Of a stretch of 47,625 nt of DNA, positions 7,600 to 15,796 are shown piece by piece. The stretch lies in the NCBI GenBank assembly GCA_023145965.1, contig JAGLDC010000017.1, positions 1 through 47,625 of the forward strand. The letters are read 5' to 3'. The stretch's first letter is position 1. Each line of letters begins with the position of its first letter. Below the pieces are notes generated by a model. That model made no database searches and was not told the DNA's origin. It was given only the letters and a program-made list of their open reading frames with translations. Source of the stretch: a bacterium (GTDB taxonomy: Bacteria; UBP14; UBA6098). A program made the translations under genes and the position numbers.

Positions 7600-9051
7600 T
7601 TACATCAGCCTTTTATTGAAATCTGTTATTACGCTATCGATATCATCGACCATATTGTGTATTCTGTTCCAATAATCGTGGTCATACCATTGTGCATTAA
7701 GCTCTGAAAGCTCACGATTCTGTTGCTCAATCCATGTATAATATTTCAAATTATGAATTCGCTTCTTTTCGGAATAGGTCAACTCTTTAAGCCAATCGAT
7801 TCCAATATCTTGCAAGAGACCGAAATCACGCGAAGCATCCACCTCGGTATATTCGGGTTTTTTTATTTTGAGTTCGGCCATACGAGAGTTGTAAAGCTCC
7901 ATCGAATCAGTGAAAACTGTTATCACAACATCGTTTTCGTCGAGTTCATAATATTTAGCCATCTTTATGGCCCCGATAACATTTGCAATCGACGAAATCC
8001 CGAGAAGATCGAGGTTTGCGACAATATCTTCCGGCACACCTTGTTTTACAATGAAGTCTTTTCCGGCTGATTCGTTGAAAAGCCGCATAAGGCGTATGGT
8101 ATGTTCATCATCGATATCAATGACCATATCCGAATTGCGAACATTGTGTATCCATGGCACATGCTTATCGCCGATACCTTCTATGCGGTGGCCTCCGAAA
8201 CCATTATTCAAGAGTGTCGGGCATTGGAGGGCTTCACCCACAGCAATTTTCGAGTTTGGATATACTTCTTTAAGATAATCGCCACACCCAAGTGTGCCTG
8301 CCGAGCCGGAGTTAGAGACCAAGCCGGCAAATCGCCCATGTTCACCCAGTTCCTTCTGCAAAACCTCCTCCATTGCACTACCAGTAACATAGTAGTGCCA
8401 AAGGTGGTTCCCGAATTCATCGAATTGATTGAAAATAACGATGTCATCGCGCACTTTTTTTAGCTCCCAGCATTTATCAAAAATTTCTTTTACATTGCTC
8501 TCACATCCGGGAGTAGCGATGATCTCACCTGCCACAATTTTCAGCCACTCGAAGCGTTCTTGCGACATCTCCTCGGGAAGAATAGCGATTGATTCACATG
8601 CAAGTAGCGAGGAAACATAAGCACCCCCTCGGCAATAATTCCCAGTAGAAGGCCACACCGCTTTTTGTTTCGTGGGTTCGAACTGGCCTGTAACAAGCCT
8701 AGGAGCAATACATCCATAAGTCGCACCAACCTTGTGTGCGCCGGTGGGAAACCACTTACCAACAAGCGCTATTATGCGCGCGCGAACACCTGTAAGTTCT
8801 TGCGGCAATTCCATATAATTGACTCCACTATAGCCACCACCGGTCTTAACAGGCTCATTTTTCCAGGTAATTCTAAAAAGATTGCGAGGATGTATATCCC
8901 AAAGCCCAACAGTTTTAAGATCGTCTTTGATCTTTTGCGGAACAAGACTGGGATCACGCATCTGCGCAAAAGTAGGAAGTAATATTCCGCGCTCCTTGCA
9001 GTGCTTAGCTGAACGCTCTATCTGCTTTTCATCGATTGTTAAATCTATCAT
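7600..9051 (-). CDS. Fold-type II PLP-dependent enzyme, cysteine synthase/ammonia-lyase superfamily
   Basis: This 483-residue protein of the tryptophan-synthase-beta fold has the Schiff-base lysine K107 in TGAHKVGATYG and the substrate loop STGNYCRGG. A later NSGSAGT segment fits the phosphate-binding loop. The long C-terminal extension (past residue 400) is charged and helical. Superfamily members do beta-eliminations or replacements on amino acids. In related clusters 2,3-diaminopropionate ammonia-lyase (YgeX) fills this role, but this protein is about 85 residues longer and is not a close match. I chose the ATG at 9051, behind GGAGG, over an upstream ATG at 9078. It overlaps the preceding NTPase gene by 23 bases. 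Confidence 0.8.
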   Translation of the reverse strand: MIDLTIDEKQIERSAKHCKERGILLPTFAQMRDPSLVPQKIKDDLKTVGLWDIHPRNLFRITWKNEPVKTGGGYSGVNYMELPQELTGVRARIIALVGKWFPTGAHKVGATYGCIAPRLVTGQFEPTKQKAVWPSTGNYCRGGAYVSSLLACESIAILPEEMSQERFEWLKIVAGEIIATPGCESNVKEIFDKCWELKKVRDDIVIFNQFDEFGNHLWHYYVTGSAMEEVLQKELGEHGRFAGLVSNSGSAGTLGCGDYLKEVYPNSKIAVGEALQCPTLLNNGFGGHRIEGIGDKHVPWIHNVRNSDMVIDIDDEHTIRLMRLFNESAGKDFIVKQGVPEDIVANLDLLGISSIANVIGAIKMAKYYELDENDVVITVFTDSMELYNSRMAELKIKKPEYTEVDASRDFGLLQDIGIDWLKELTYSEKKRIHNLKYYTWIEQQNRELSELNAQWYDHDYWNRIHNMVDDIDSVITDFNKRLM

Positions 9052-9529
9052 TGTTTTCCTCCATCGGAAGATATTCAATCCTTACATTTTTCAATAAATA
9101 TTTATCGATAACGCTTTCGATACAATCGCGCCGAATAGCCATTATTATATCGATTCCCGAATCGATAAGCACTCGAATTATCTTGTCCCATCCTCCACCA
9201 GCAAGTTCGATAGGACCTATCTCGTCCAAATATATCGGAGTTTTATCCTTTTCAATTATCCAACTAAGTGTCTTTTTAGCCGACTCGAAGGCTTTTATCG
9301 AGAAACGAAATCTACCATAAATATAATCTCCGAACTGCTGAGCTGATTCCGCCAATCTCGCAAAAGGTGTCTTTTCACCGGTAGAAAGGCGTTTGAGATC
9401 ATAGCCTATGAAGTCGCCATCCTCGAACACCTTAATTGATAGAAATCCATCACCACCGTGAGCAACGTAATATTCGGCCATCGCTGTTGTTTTACCAGAA
9501 TCTATGTCTCCGGAAAAAATAGTAATCAT
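9029..9529 (-). CDS. P-loop NTPase of the THEP1 (DUF265) type
   Basis: This 166-residue protein has a Walker A motif near its start (GDIDSGKTT, residues 7-15) and a Walker B-like strand (PIYLDEIGPIEL). The YLDEIG signature is typical of THEP1 nucleoside-triphosphatases, whose cellular role is poorly known. Small P-loop proteins often sit beside molybdenum-hydroxylase genes. Here it follows XdhC with an ATGA overlap at 9526-9529, so a part in cofactor insertion or sulfuration is plausible but inferred. Confidence 0.8.
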   Translation of the reverse strand: MITIFSGDIDSGKTTAMAEYYVAHGGDGFLSIKVFEDGDFIGYDLKRLSTGEKTPFARLAESAQQFGDYIYGRFRFSIKAFESAKKTLSWIIEKDKTPIYLDEIGPIELAGGGWDKIIRVLIDSGIDIIMAIRRDCIESVIDKYLLKNVRIEYLPMEENNDRFNNR

Positions 9530-10335
9530 TGGTCTCTAAGATGTTTTTGGCCTTCGATACAATTGCGAACCACCTGAATCTCCGCAACTATTGAAAGAGC
9601 GATTTCCGTTGGGGTATCACCACCGAGGTAAATACCCGCCGGTGTGTATAGACATGACAAATCGGCTTTTTCGCCTAAATCAGATTTAAGTTTACCGAGA
9701 ATAAGCTCGCGCTTTTTTCTCGACGAAACGAGACCAACATATCTTGGATTATCGCATTCCCTGAAAATCCTATTTAGAACCTTATAATCATGATCGTGGG
9801 CGTGGGTCACTACAACATGGAAAGAGCCTTCCGTAATAACCTCTCCAATATTCACACTTTCGAAATCGCCGATAAATATTCTAAATCCAGCTTTGATGGT
9901 TTCCTTCATCTCCGGTCTGTCATCAATTAGAATTAATTCAAATCCAAGGCTGGATAACATTTCCGCTAGTAATTTCCCAATGTGCCCTGCACCCCATACA
10001 TAGACCTTTTCCGCCGGTTTAAAATATTCAAAGAAAAGCGTTACCTCACCACCGCAAGCCATGCCCAAGGATTTTGCGCCTTCTGTGGCTTCGTCGTCCA
10101 AATTATATGTAATTAACGAATGTTCTTTAGTGGAAAGCGTCTCGCGCGCCTTATCTATCGCTACCTTCTCTAACATGCCACCGCCGACTGTTCCAACCAA
10201 CACCTCATGCGACACCACAAGCCTTGCGCCAGGCTTACCGGGTGAAGACCCTTTAGCGGAAACTACAGTTATCATCACAAACTCGACGCCTGATTTTCGG
10301 CACTCAAGTGCTTTATCCAAAGGATTTTCGTGCAT
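9526..10335 (-). CDS. xdhC: XdhC/CoxI-family molybdenum-hydroxylase maturation factor
   Basis: This 269-residue protein has an N-terminal XdhC/CoxI domain, with GTVGGGMLE and a conserved MACGGEV cysteine motif. It is followed by a C-terminal Rossmann domain with VWGAGHIGKLLAEML and DDRPE. XdhC proteins bind molybdenum cofactor, promote its sulfuration and hand it to xanthine-dehydrogenase-type enzymes. Both target enzymes are encoded in this cluster. I chose the ATG at 10335, with AAGGAAG upstream, over an ORF start at 10371; this leaves a 23-base overlap with the DUF364 gene. The name refers to the maturation chaperone, not to the Fe-S subunit that E. coli also calls XdhC. Confidence 0.9.
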   Translation of the reverse strand: MHENPLDKALECRKSGVEFVMITVVSAKGSSPGKPGARLVVSHEVLVGTVGGGMLEKVAIDKARETLSTKEHSLITYNLDDEATEGAKSLGMACGGEVTLFFEYFKPAEKVYVWGAGHIGKLLAEMLSSLGFELILIDDRPEMKETIKAGFRIFIGDFESVNIGEVITEGSFHVVVTHAHDHDYKVLNRIFRECDNPRYVGLVSSRKKRELILGKLKSDLGEKADLSCLYTPAGIYLGGDTPTEIALSIVAEIQVVRNCIEGQKHLRDQ

Positions 10336-11050
10336 AATCTTCCTTAAATAAAGTAACCTTGTCCGTTCCACCGATGTTTTTGAATGATATCCCCTCTTTT
10401 ACTTGCCGCTTAACCAGCACTCGATCTCTTACTATCGAACCAGAAATAGCGTCGATTCCATAATCGAAGAGAATAGGCGAAAGCGGTGTTGTCGGGCCAA
10501 GAACAATTTTATAACTTCCACCTTTACAATGGGTTAGAATATCCTCGAAGGTGTGGTTTGGTATAGATGTCGCGGTTATTGCGACCACATCGGCTTTATT
10601 TAGCAAAAAAGGTATATCTTGCTCACGAAGGTCTCCCTCTGTGGGAAATTTCTCGAAAACCATTAATTCTTTGAATTCATGAGAATTCTCGACAAAGGGA
10701 AAATGGCCAATTAAAGCAACTATTTTCCCCACACCCTTCTTGTATATCAGATTTTTTGCGTTTAAAATAGGCGTATTAGAGTCTATTCGAGGTAAAGACG
10801 CGTTAATCGCAGCCATACCTATACCTGCCTCGATGAGGTAATCTGAAAACAAGAATTTTGCCAGTTGACCAGTCGATTTTCCCGTCAATTCTCCGCAATC
10901 CTCGACAGGTCTGTGAGGTCGGATGCCATATCGAAGCGTGCTGGACAGCCCACACTCTCCAGCGCATATAAGGGTTGCATATATACCTATGATAATATCA
11001 TCCACAGGCTCATCAGAAATAGTTTTTATAAGGTCTTCAAGAATTGGCAT
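10313..11050 (-). CDS. DUF364/DUF4213 putative metal-chelation protein
   Basis: This 245-residue protein has an N-terminal enolase-like DUF4213 part (with CAGECGLSSTLR) and a Rossmann-like C-terminal part. The latter runs from VALIGHFPFVE through DVVAITATSIPNHT to VLGPTTPLSP, where TPLSP is the hallmark of DUF364. The family is annotated as putative heavy-metal chelation and has no proven reaction. It is translationally coupled to xdhC, so a link to molybdenum or molybdopterin handling fits, but this is inference. A gap of 120 bases to the membrane protein gene upstream is the largest inside the cluster apart from the one before the asparaginase. Confidence 0.8.
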   Translation of the reverse strand: MPILEDLIKTISDEPVDDIIIGIYATLICAGECGLSSTLRYGIRPHRPVEDCGELTGKSTGQLAKFLFSDYLIEAGIGMAAINASLPRIDSNTPILNAKNLIYKKGVGKIVALIGHFPFVENSHEFKELMVFEKFPTEGDLREQDIPFLLNKADVVAITATSIPNHTFEDILTHCKGGSYKIVLGPTTPLSPILFDYGIDAISGSIVRDRVLVKRQVKEGISFKNIGGTDKVTLFKEDYARKSFG

Positions 11051-11170
11051 TTTACTTCTTTAAATATCGATTTATAATTCTTATTTTTTTCCCGCCATAT
11101 CGGGAAAAGTATTTTACAGACTGTAATCCAGCTTTCTAGAAATTAAGCTGATCGCCCATAAACCTAAGCC

Positions 11171-11806
11171 TTATATCAACTTGACCCCAAATTGGATAAT
11201 CACTGCTAAAACTAGAGTGAGAATAGAAACAGCCGGTTGAATTCTAATATTCGATCCTCCTAATTCAGCTTTTCTACTCGAAACAATCAAATAAGCACTA
11301 ATTAAAAGCGAATTCAGAATCATATCTACTACTAAAAATTTGGCAATACTCCATGTTCCAACAGAGAGTAGGCCAGTATTGGAAGCTACAACAGCAAGAT
11401 AGCCTACAAACAGCACTCTCCATCCAAGACTCATGACCAATACGGGAATAGTAACGAACGCTGGTTTTTTCATATCTACAAATCTATAGACCAAAGCTAC
11501 GGATGCCCCTTCTAGCATAATTGCAATAGTCGGGTTTATCGTGCTAACAGGGGATAATCCCGGCACCACGAGGTTAACGAGCTTTATTGCTGAAGCAATA
11601 ACAGCTACTCCAAACATTGAATGTATTTTGCCCGTCTTTGTAAAAGCTAGATGCATAAAATAGAATCCAATAGGAAACATCACTGCACCGGAAATCCACG
11701 GCCCAAGAGGTTTTATTGCATGAAAAAATAGACCGAGTGTCGCCTCGGCTATTCCCCAAAGGGCGCCCCAAAAAATCACAGGGAAAATTCTGTTTTCTTT
11801 TATCAT
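11171..11806 (-). CDS. Orphan polytopic membrane protein in the purine cluster
   Basis: This 211-residue protein has six or seven hydrophobic helices (about 8-30, 37-55, 63-85, 90-108, 114-138, 150-172, 189-209) and almost no soluble loops. I do not recognise the family with confidence. The compact form and the WGIAEATLG motif in helix 1 resemble substrate-binding (S) components of ECF transporters, but no ECF ATPase or T component is nearby. Its ATG shares an ATGA overlap with the stop of the FAD-subunit gene and has AAGGAG upstream, so it is co-translated with a molybdenum hydroxylase. Uptake of a purine, ureide or cofactor precursor is a guess; no other transporter exists in the cluster. 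Confidence 0.7.
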   Translation of the reverse strand: MIKENRIFPVIFWGALWGIAEATLGLFFHAIKPLGPWISGAVMFPIGFYFMHLAFTKTGKIHSMFGVAVIASAIKLVNLVVPGLSPVSTINPTIAIMLEGASVALVYRFVDMKKPAFVTIPVLVMSLGWRVLFVGYLAVVASNTGLLSVGTWSIAKFLVVDMILNSLLISAYLIVSSRKAELGGSNIRIQPAVSILTLVLAVIIQFGVKLI

Positions 11807-12645
11807 ATTAACTCCTTAAGATAATTTCTTAAAAGCCTTAGACATACTGTTTTACGGTATTCTGCAGTCGATCGTTGGTCATTTATAGGTCTTATTTTTT
11901 GGGAATAAGAATTTATTATTTCATCTTCCATTAGAGCAAGTGATTTAGCATCTGCACCAATGATAGTAAGCTCGGTCTCTCTAGAGCGGACTACTTTCGG
12001 TGCCACAGCACCAAAGGCAATGCGTATATCTTCTATATGCTCTTCGCAAACTCGGGCCAATCCCACAAATGACAACTTAGATAGTGCAGTTGCACGCCTT
12101 GTGCCAGCTTTATGATATGAAATGCAATCAAAATTTACTTTTGGTATAATTACCGCTTCTAATATTTCGTCATCCTTGAGATCAACAAGGCAGGGACCAA
12201 TAATGAAATCCCCGATGGGAAGAATGCGTTCATCGGAAGCGCTTATCAGGTGGAGTTTCGCGTCCAAGACATAGAGTGGTGGAAGTGTGTCACCTGCTGG
12301 AGAGGCGTTACAAATATTTCCTCCTATGGTCGCTATATTACGCGTCGCGACAGAAGCCATCCGTGAGATAGCCATTTTCAAGAGCTTGGGCGTAAGTTTA
12401 TGTTCTAGTATCTCGGTAAGAGTGCATGCTCCTCCAAAATAGATATTCTCATTATCGGAGGTCACGACACGAAGCTCTTTTAGATGCCCAATATGCAAGA
12501 CCGGCTTATCGAAGCTTGGAAGGGAACAAAGGCACTGCTTGTGCTTGACCATAAGGTCAGTGCCACCTGCAAACGGAATTGCGGCCTTGTCGTATCGTAT
12601 TCTCAGTGCTTCGTCTAAATCTTTCGGTCTGAATACTATCGCCAT
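11803..12645 (-). CDS. Molybdenum hydroxylase FAD-binding (medium) subunit, set 1
   Basis: This 280-residue subunit has the FAD motifs FAGGTDLM near residue 27 and ATIGGNICNASPAGD near residue 105, both typical of the medium subunit of the xanthine dehydrogenase family. It carries electrons from the Fe-S subunit to NAD or another acceptor. The start is the ATG at 12645 with a GGGAGG site, so residues before it in the longer open frame are not part of the protein. It overlaps the Fe-S subunit gene by 10 bases. With the two genes upstream it forms one complete three-subunit hydroxylase. Confidence 0.92.
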   Translation of the reverse strand: MAIVFRPKDLDEALRIRYDKAAIPFAGGTDLMVKHKQCLCSLPSFDKPVLHIGHLKELRVVTSDNENIYFGGACTLTEILEHKLTPKLLKMAISRMASVATRNIATIGGNICNASPAGDTLPPLYVLDAKLHLISASDERILPIGDFIIGPCLVDLKDDEILEAVIIPKVNFDCISYHKAGTRRATALSKLSFVGLARVCEEHIEDIRIAFGAVAPKVVRSRETELTIIGADAKSLALMEDEIINSYSQKIRPINDQRSTAEYRKTVCLRLLRNYLKELI

Positions 12646-13109
12646 ATTAAGCCTCCCTTCACAGAGGCCATTTGAACCGCTTCTATTATCATGTTCATGC
12701 CGGTGCAACGGCAGAGATTACCAGATAGCCACTCTCGTATCTCGTATCGAGTGGGCTTTGCGTTCTTTCGGAGAAGAGCGACAGTCGAAATTATCATCCC
12801 CGGTGTGCAAAAACCACATTGCACCGCACCAGCCTCCGCAAAACAATTCGATATAAGCTTAAACTCTTCGCTGTTTCTAAGCCCCTCGATAGTAACAATC
12901 TCCTCGCCCTCGACAGCACTGATCGGAATAAGGCATGAATTGACATTTTTTCCGTTAAGCAATACCGAACATGCGCCACATTCACCCTCACCACAACCTT
13001 CTTTTGAAGCAGTGAGATTAAGATCCTCGCGAAGAACATCGAGAAGGCGACGCATTGGATCACATTCGACCGTAGTTTCAGCGCCATTGAGTATAAACCT
13101 AAATTTCAT
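12636..13109 (-). CDS. Molybdenum hydroxylase [2Fe-2S] (small) subunit, set 1
   Basis: The 157 residues carry two [2Fe-2S] sites. The plant-ferredoxin type uses C39, C44, C47 and C59 (GCGEGECGAC). The second uses C98, C101, C133 and C135 (CGFCTPG and NLCRCTG). Length and motif spacing are those of the small subunit of xanthine dehydrogenase-like enzymes, which passes electrons from the molybdenum centre to FAD. The ATG at 13109 overlaps the end of the large-subunit gene by 11 bases. Confidence 0.95.
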   Translation of the reverse strand: MKFRFILNGAETTVECDPMRRLLDVLREDLNLTASKEGCGEGECGACSVLLNGKNVNSCLIPISAVEGEEIVTIEGLRNSEEFKLISNCFAEAGAVQCGFCTPGMIISTVALLRKNAKPTRYEIREWLSGNLCRCTGMNMIIEAVQMASVKGGLIWR

Positions 13110-15237
13110 GAATAAACTTTCTCATAAGTTTCTCCGGTGTAACCGGAATTTCGTCGATATCAATATCAAGTGCATCTGAGAGAGCAAGGGCAAGAGCAGG
13201 AGCACCGCCAACCAATGTGAGCTCTCCGGCACACTTTGCTCCAAAAGGCCCCATTTCATATGGGTTTTCGATAAGCACGCTTTCTATTGGTGGTGCATCA
13301 AGCGCTGTAGGGATCATGTAATCCGTGACGCATCCTTGATGAAGTTTTCCATTAATAGCGCGCATTACCTCTATCGAACCATAACCGAGACCCTGTAATA
13401 TTCCGCCGTCTATCTGGCCTCGCATCATTCTTTCGTCTATAGCGACCCCTACATCGAATACCGCCCATACTTTCTTCAGTTCAATCTCAAAAGTGACAGT
13501 ATCGACTACAACCTCGACCACATTGACCCCCCACGAGTATTCGGGATAGGCATCGCCAGAAAGAGTTTTTTGGTCCCAATTTACCCATGCAGGGTGTTTA
13601 TATGTTTTTGAAATTTCGACAGTCTCGCCCTGAGTCCATTTTTCTTTGAGCTCGAGGGCGGCTTTTTCGAGAAGTCCTCCAGCTATCATGGTTGTCCGTG
13701 AAGCAACAGTGGGGCCAGTATCCGGCACGCGATCTGTGTCCGGATTAATACAGATAATATCCTCGATTGGTAATTTCAATGTTCCAGCAACTATTTTGCG
13801 CATGGTCGTAGCCTCACCCTGACCCATCTCTGTATTCGAGATAAGTATCTCGACCTTGCCATCAGGAGTTCTTTGGAGTGTGGCTACACCGCTAATAATC
13901 TGTTCGCCCATACCTGTGAATCCGCAACCATGAATGAGATTCGATAAACCAATACCACGCCTAAATCTACCCTTATCACCCGAAAATTCTTCCTTCTTAA
14001 TTTGATAACCGGACATTTCAATCGCCTTATCCATCATTTCGGTGATTTTTGTTTCACCATGGATTATCCCCCCGGTGCAGGTTTTATCACCCTTTTTTAG
14101 GCAATACCTTTTTTTAAACTCAGAAGGCTCTATATCGAATTCGAGAGCTATCTTCGCCATGTGCATCTCTAGTGCAAAAAGCGTTTGAGGAGCTCCGAAA
14201 CCCCGGAATGCACCGCAAGGCACTGTATTCGTAGCATAAGCGCATCCTCGGATGCGAACATTGGGGATGTTATAAACACCGGTCGAGGTAAAAAGACCAC
14301 GCTGAAGAACGACGTCAGAGAGGCCGGCATAAGCCCCGCCGTCGAAGCTAACTTCTATGTCCATCGCTAGGATATCACCCCGTGAATCATGAGCAGTGCG
14401 GTATTTAATGATAGATGGATGGCGCTTGGTGGTTACATTGATATCTTCGGTTCGTTCGAGGATAAGACGAACAGGTTTCCCCGTCTTGTATGCCGCAAAC
14501 GCTGCCTGCCCAGCTAATATCGATGGATACTCCTCCTTGCCTCCAAACGCCCCACCCGTTGTCGATTGAATTACTTGAATTCGAGAGCCGTCCCAGCCAA
14601 AAGCCTCTGCAAGGGCGTTCTTAACGTAATAAGGGCATTGCATCGAACCATGGACTGTAATCCGATCGTTTTCAAAGATACCAATTACACCGTTGGTTTC
14701 GATATACATCTGCTCCTGATAGCCAGTGCGATATTCCCCCTCAACTATCCTTGCAGCTCCTTCAAAAACGGATTGGACATCTCCCACACCGCAAATATAA
14801 TCGGCAAATAGATTATCTTCACCGAATATGGGTGGCTTTTCACCGGATAGAGCATCCTCCAGCGTGAAAATTGGATCTATATCCTCGTAGTTTATGACCA
14901 CCTGCGAAGCAATTTCTGCCAAAACCTCTCTATCTGGTCCAACGACGAGCATTATCGGTTCTCCGATATAATTGACTACACCATCGGCAAAAAAAGGCTG
15001 GTCATAGATTAGCATTCGCACGCGGTTCTTCGAGAGCACATCATCCTTGTCAACAATATAATATCCCTCGGGCAAATCGGGAACAGTGATATTCAATATT
15101 CTTGCGCGTGGGCGTGTCGATCGAACGGTTACAGCCTCGATCATTCCATCTAACCGATAATCGGCTATATATTTGGCTTTTCCGGCACATTTATCGAGCG
15201 CATCGACGCGAATAATTGGCTGACTGATATTACCCAT
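13099..15237 (-). CDS. Molybdenum hydroxylase molybdopterin-binding (large) subunit, set 1
   Basis: This 712-residue catalytic subunit belongs to the xanthine dehydrogenase/aldehyde oxidase family. Visible cofactor motifs are GGAFGG at 228-233, CGAFRGFGAPQ near 335, the EMGQGE loop, and GPFGAKCAGE at 663-672, where E672 is the expected catalytic base. The arginine in FRGFGAP matches the purine-contacting arginine of xanthine dehydrogenases. The MGQGE and PDTGPTVASRTT segments recall the selenium-associated hydroxylases (XdhD type) of anaerobes. A purine substrate is likely from context. It is only about 40 percent like the second large subunit here by eye, so the two probably act on different positions or compounds. 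Confidence 0.92.
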   Translation of the reverse strand: MGNISQPIIRVDALDKCAGKAKYIADYRLDGMIEAVTVRSTRPRARILNITVPDLPEGYYIVDKDDVLSKNRVRMLIYDQPFFADGVVNYIGEPIMLVVGPDREVLAEIASQVVINYEDIDPIFTLEDALSGEKPPIFGEDNLFADYICGVGDVQSVFEGAARIVEGEYRTGYQEQMYIETNGVIGIFENDRITVHGSMQCPYYVKNALAEAFGWDGSRIQVIQSTTGGAFGGKEEYPSILAGQAAFAAYKTGKPVRLILERTEDINVTTKRHPSIIKYRTAHDSRGDILAMDIEVSFDGGAYAGLSDVVLQRGLFTSTGVYNIPNVRIRGCAYATNTVPCGAFRGFGAPQTLFALEMHMAKIALEFDIEPSEFKKRYCLKKGDKTCTGGIIHGETKITEMMDKAIEMSGYQIKKEEFSGDKGRFRRGIGLSNLIHGCGFTGMGEQIISGVATLQRTPDGKVEILISNTEMGQGEATTMRKIVAGTLKLPIEDIICINPDTDRVPDTGPTVASRTTMIAGGLLEKAALELKEKWTQGETVEISKTYKHPAWVNWDQKTLSGDAYPEYSWGVNVVEVVVDTVTFEIELKKVWAVFDVGVAIDERMMRGQIDGGILQGLGYGSIEVMRAINGKLHQGCVTDYMIPTALDAPPIESVLIENPYEMGPFGAKCAGELTLVGGAPALALALSDALDIDIDEIPVTPEKLMRKFIHEI

Positions 15238-15796
15238 AATTTCTTCTTAGTTTTTCATAATCCAAGGGCGAATCGATATCTATTAATATTCCTCCATCTT
15301 CCACTTCGATGAAAAAAGGAGATTTTTTATGTATAAAGACTCGAAGATTCGATTCGTCAGATTCGGCAAGTATATCCGAAATCAAGCTTGAATCAAATAG
15401 AACCGGATGGCCTTTTCTGCCATGGTATTTTGGTATGATTATTTTATCTTTATGTTCGAGCATATTTAACATCGTCGAAGATTTTACCGAGGGAATATCC
15501 CCGGGCAATAGGAAAAATCTCTCAGCGGAGACTTCCGCTATTCCAATCTTCACAGATGTGAACATACCCATTTCAAATTTGGTATTACAAATAAGCTCAA
15601 CTTTTGGTATATCACAAACCAACTGGGTCAATTCTTTAAAATTGTATCCTCCAACAAGAATAATTCTATCCGCCAGAGAAGCTACAGACTCGATAGTTCT
15701 TATTATAACCGGCTTGCCACCCAAATCGAGACCCGGTTTGAACGCTCCCATCCGGCTCGAATAACCTGCAGCCAGTATTACGGAATCCACACTCAA
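15230..15796 (-). CDS. mocA: MocA/MobA-like nucleotidyltransferase for molybdenum cofactor
   Basis: This 188-residue protein begins with the nucleotidyltransferase signature LAAGYSSRMGAFKP and continues with the LPGDIP metal-binding motif. That is the NTP_transf_3 pattern of MocA and MobA, which attach CMP or GMP to molybdopterin. MocA-type enzymes serve xanthine dehydrogenase-family proteins, and this gene overlaps the large-subunit gene by 8 bases. The start is TTG at 15796, overlapping the stop of the threonine-synthase-like gene, with GAGGAG five bases before it; a GTG two codons on is the alternative. CTP rather than GTP is expected but not provable here. Confidence 0.82.
   Translation of the reverse strand: MSVDSVILAAGYSSRMGAFKPGLDLGGKPVIIRTIESVASLADRIILVGGYNFKELTQLVCDIPKVELICNTKFEMGMFTSVKIGIAEVSAERFFLLPGDIPSVKSSTMLNMLEHKDKIIIPKYHGRKGHPVLFDSSLISDILAESDESNLRVFIHKKSPFFIEVEDGGILIDIDSPLDYEKLRRNYG

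Noticed and set aside
11080-11115. Hairpin TTTTCCCG/CGGGAAAA between the membrane protein and DUF364 genes as a terminator
   Set aside because: On the transcribed strand it is followed by As, not Ts, so it should not stop transcription of the cluster.
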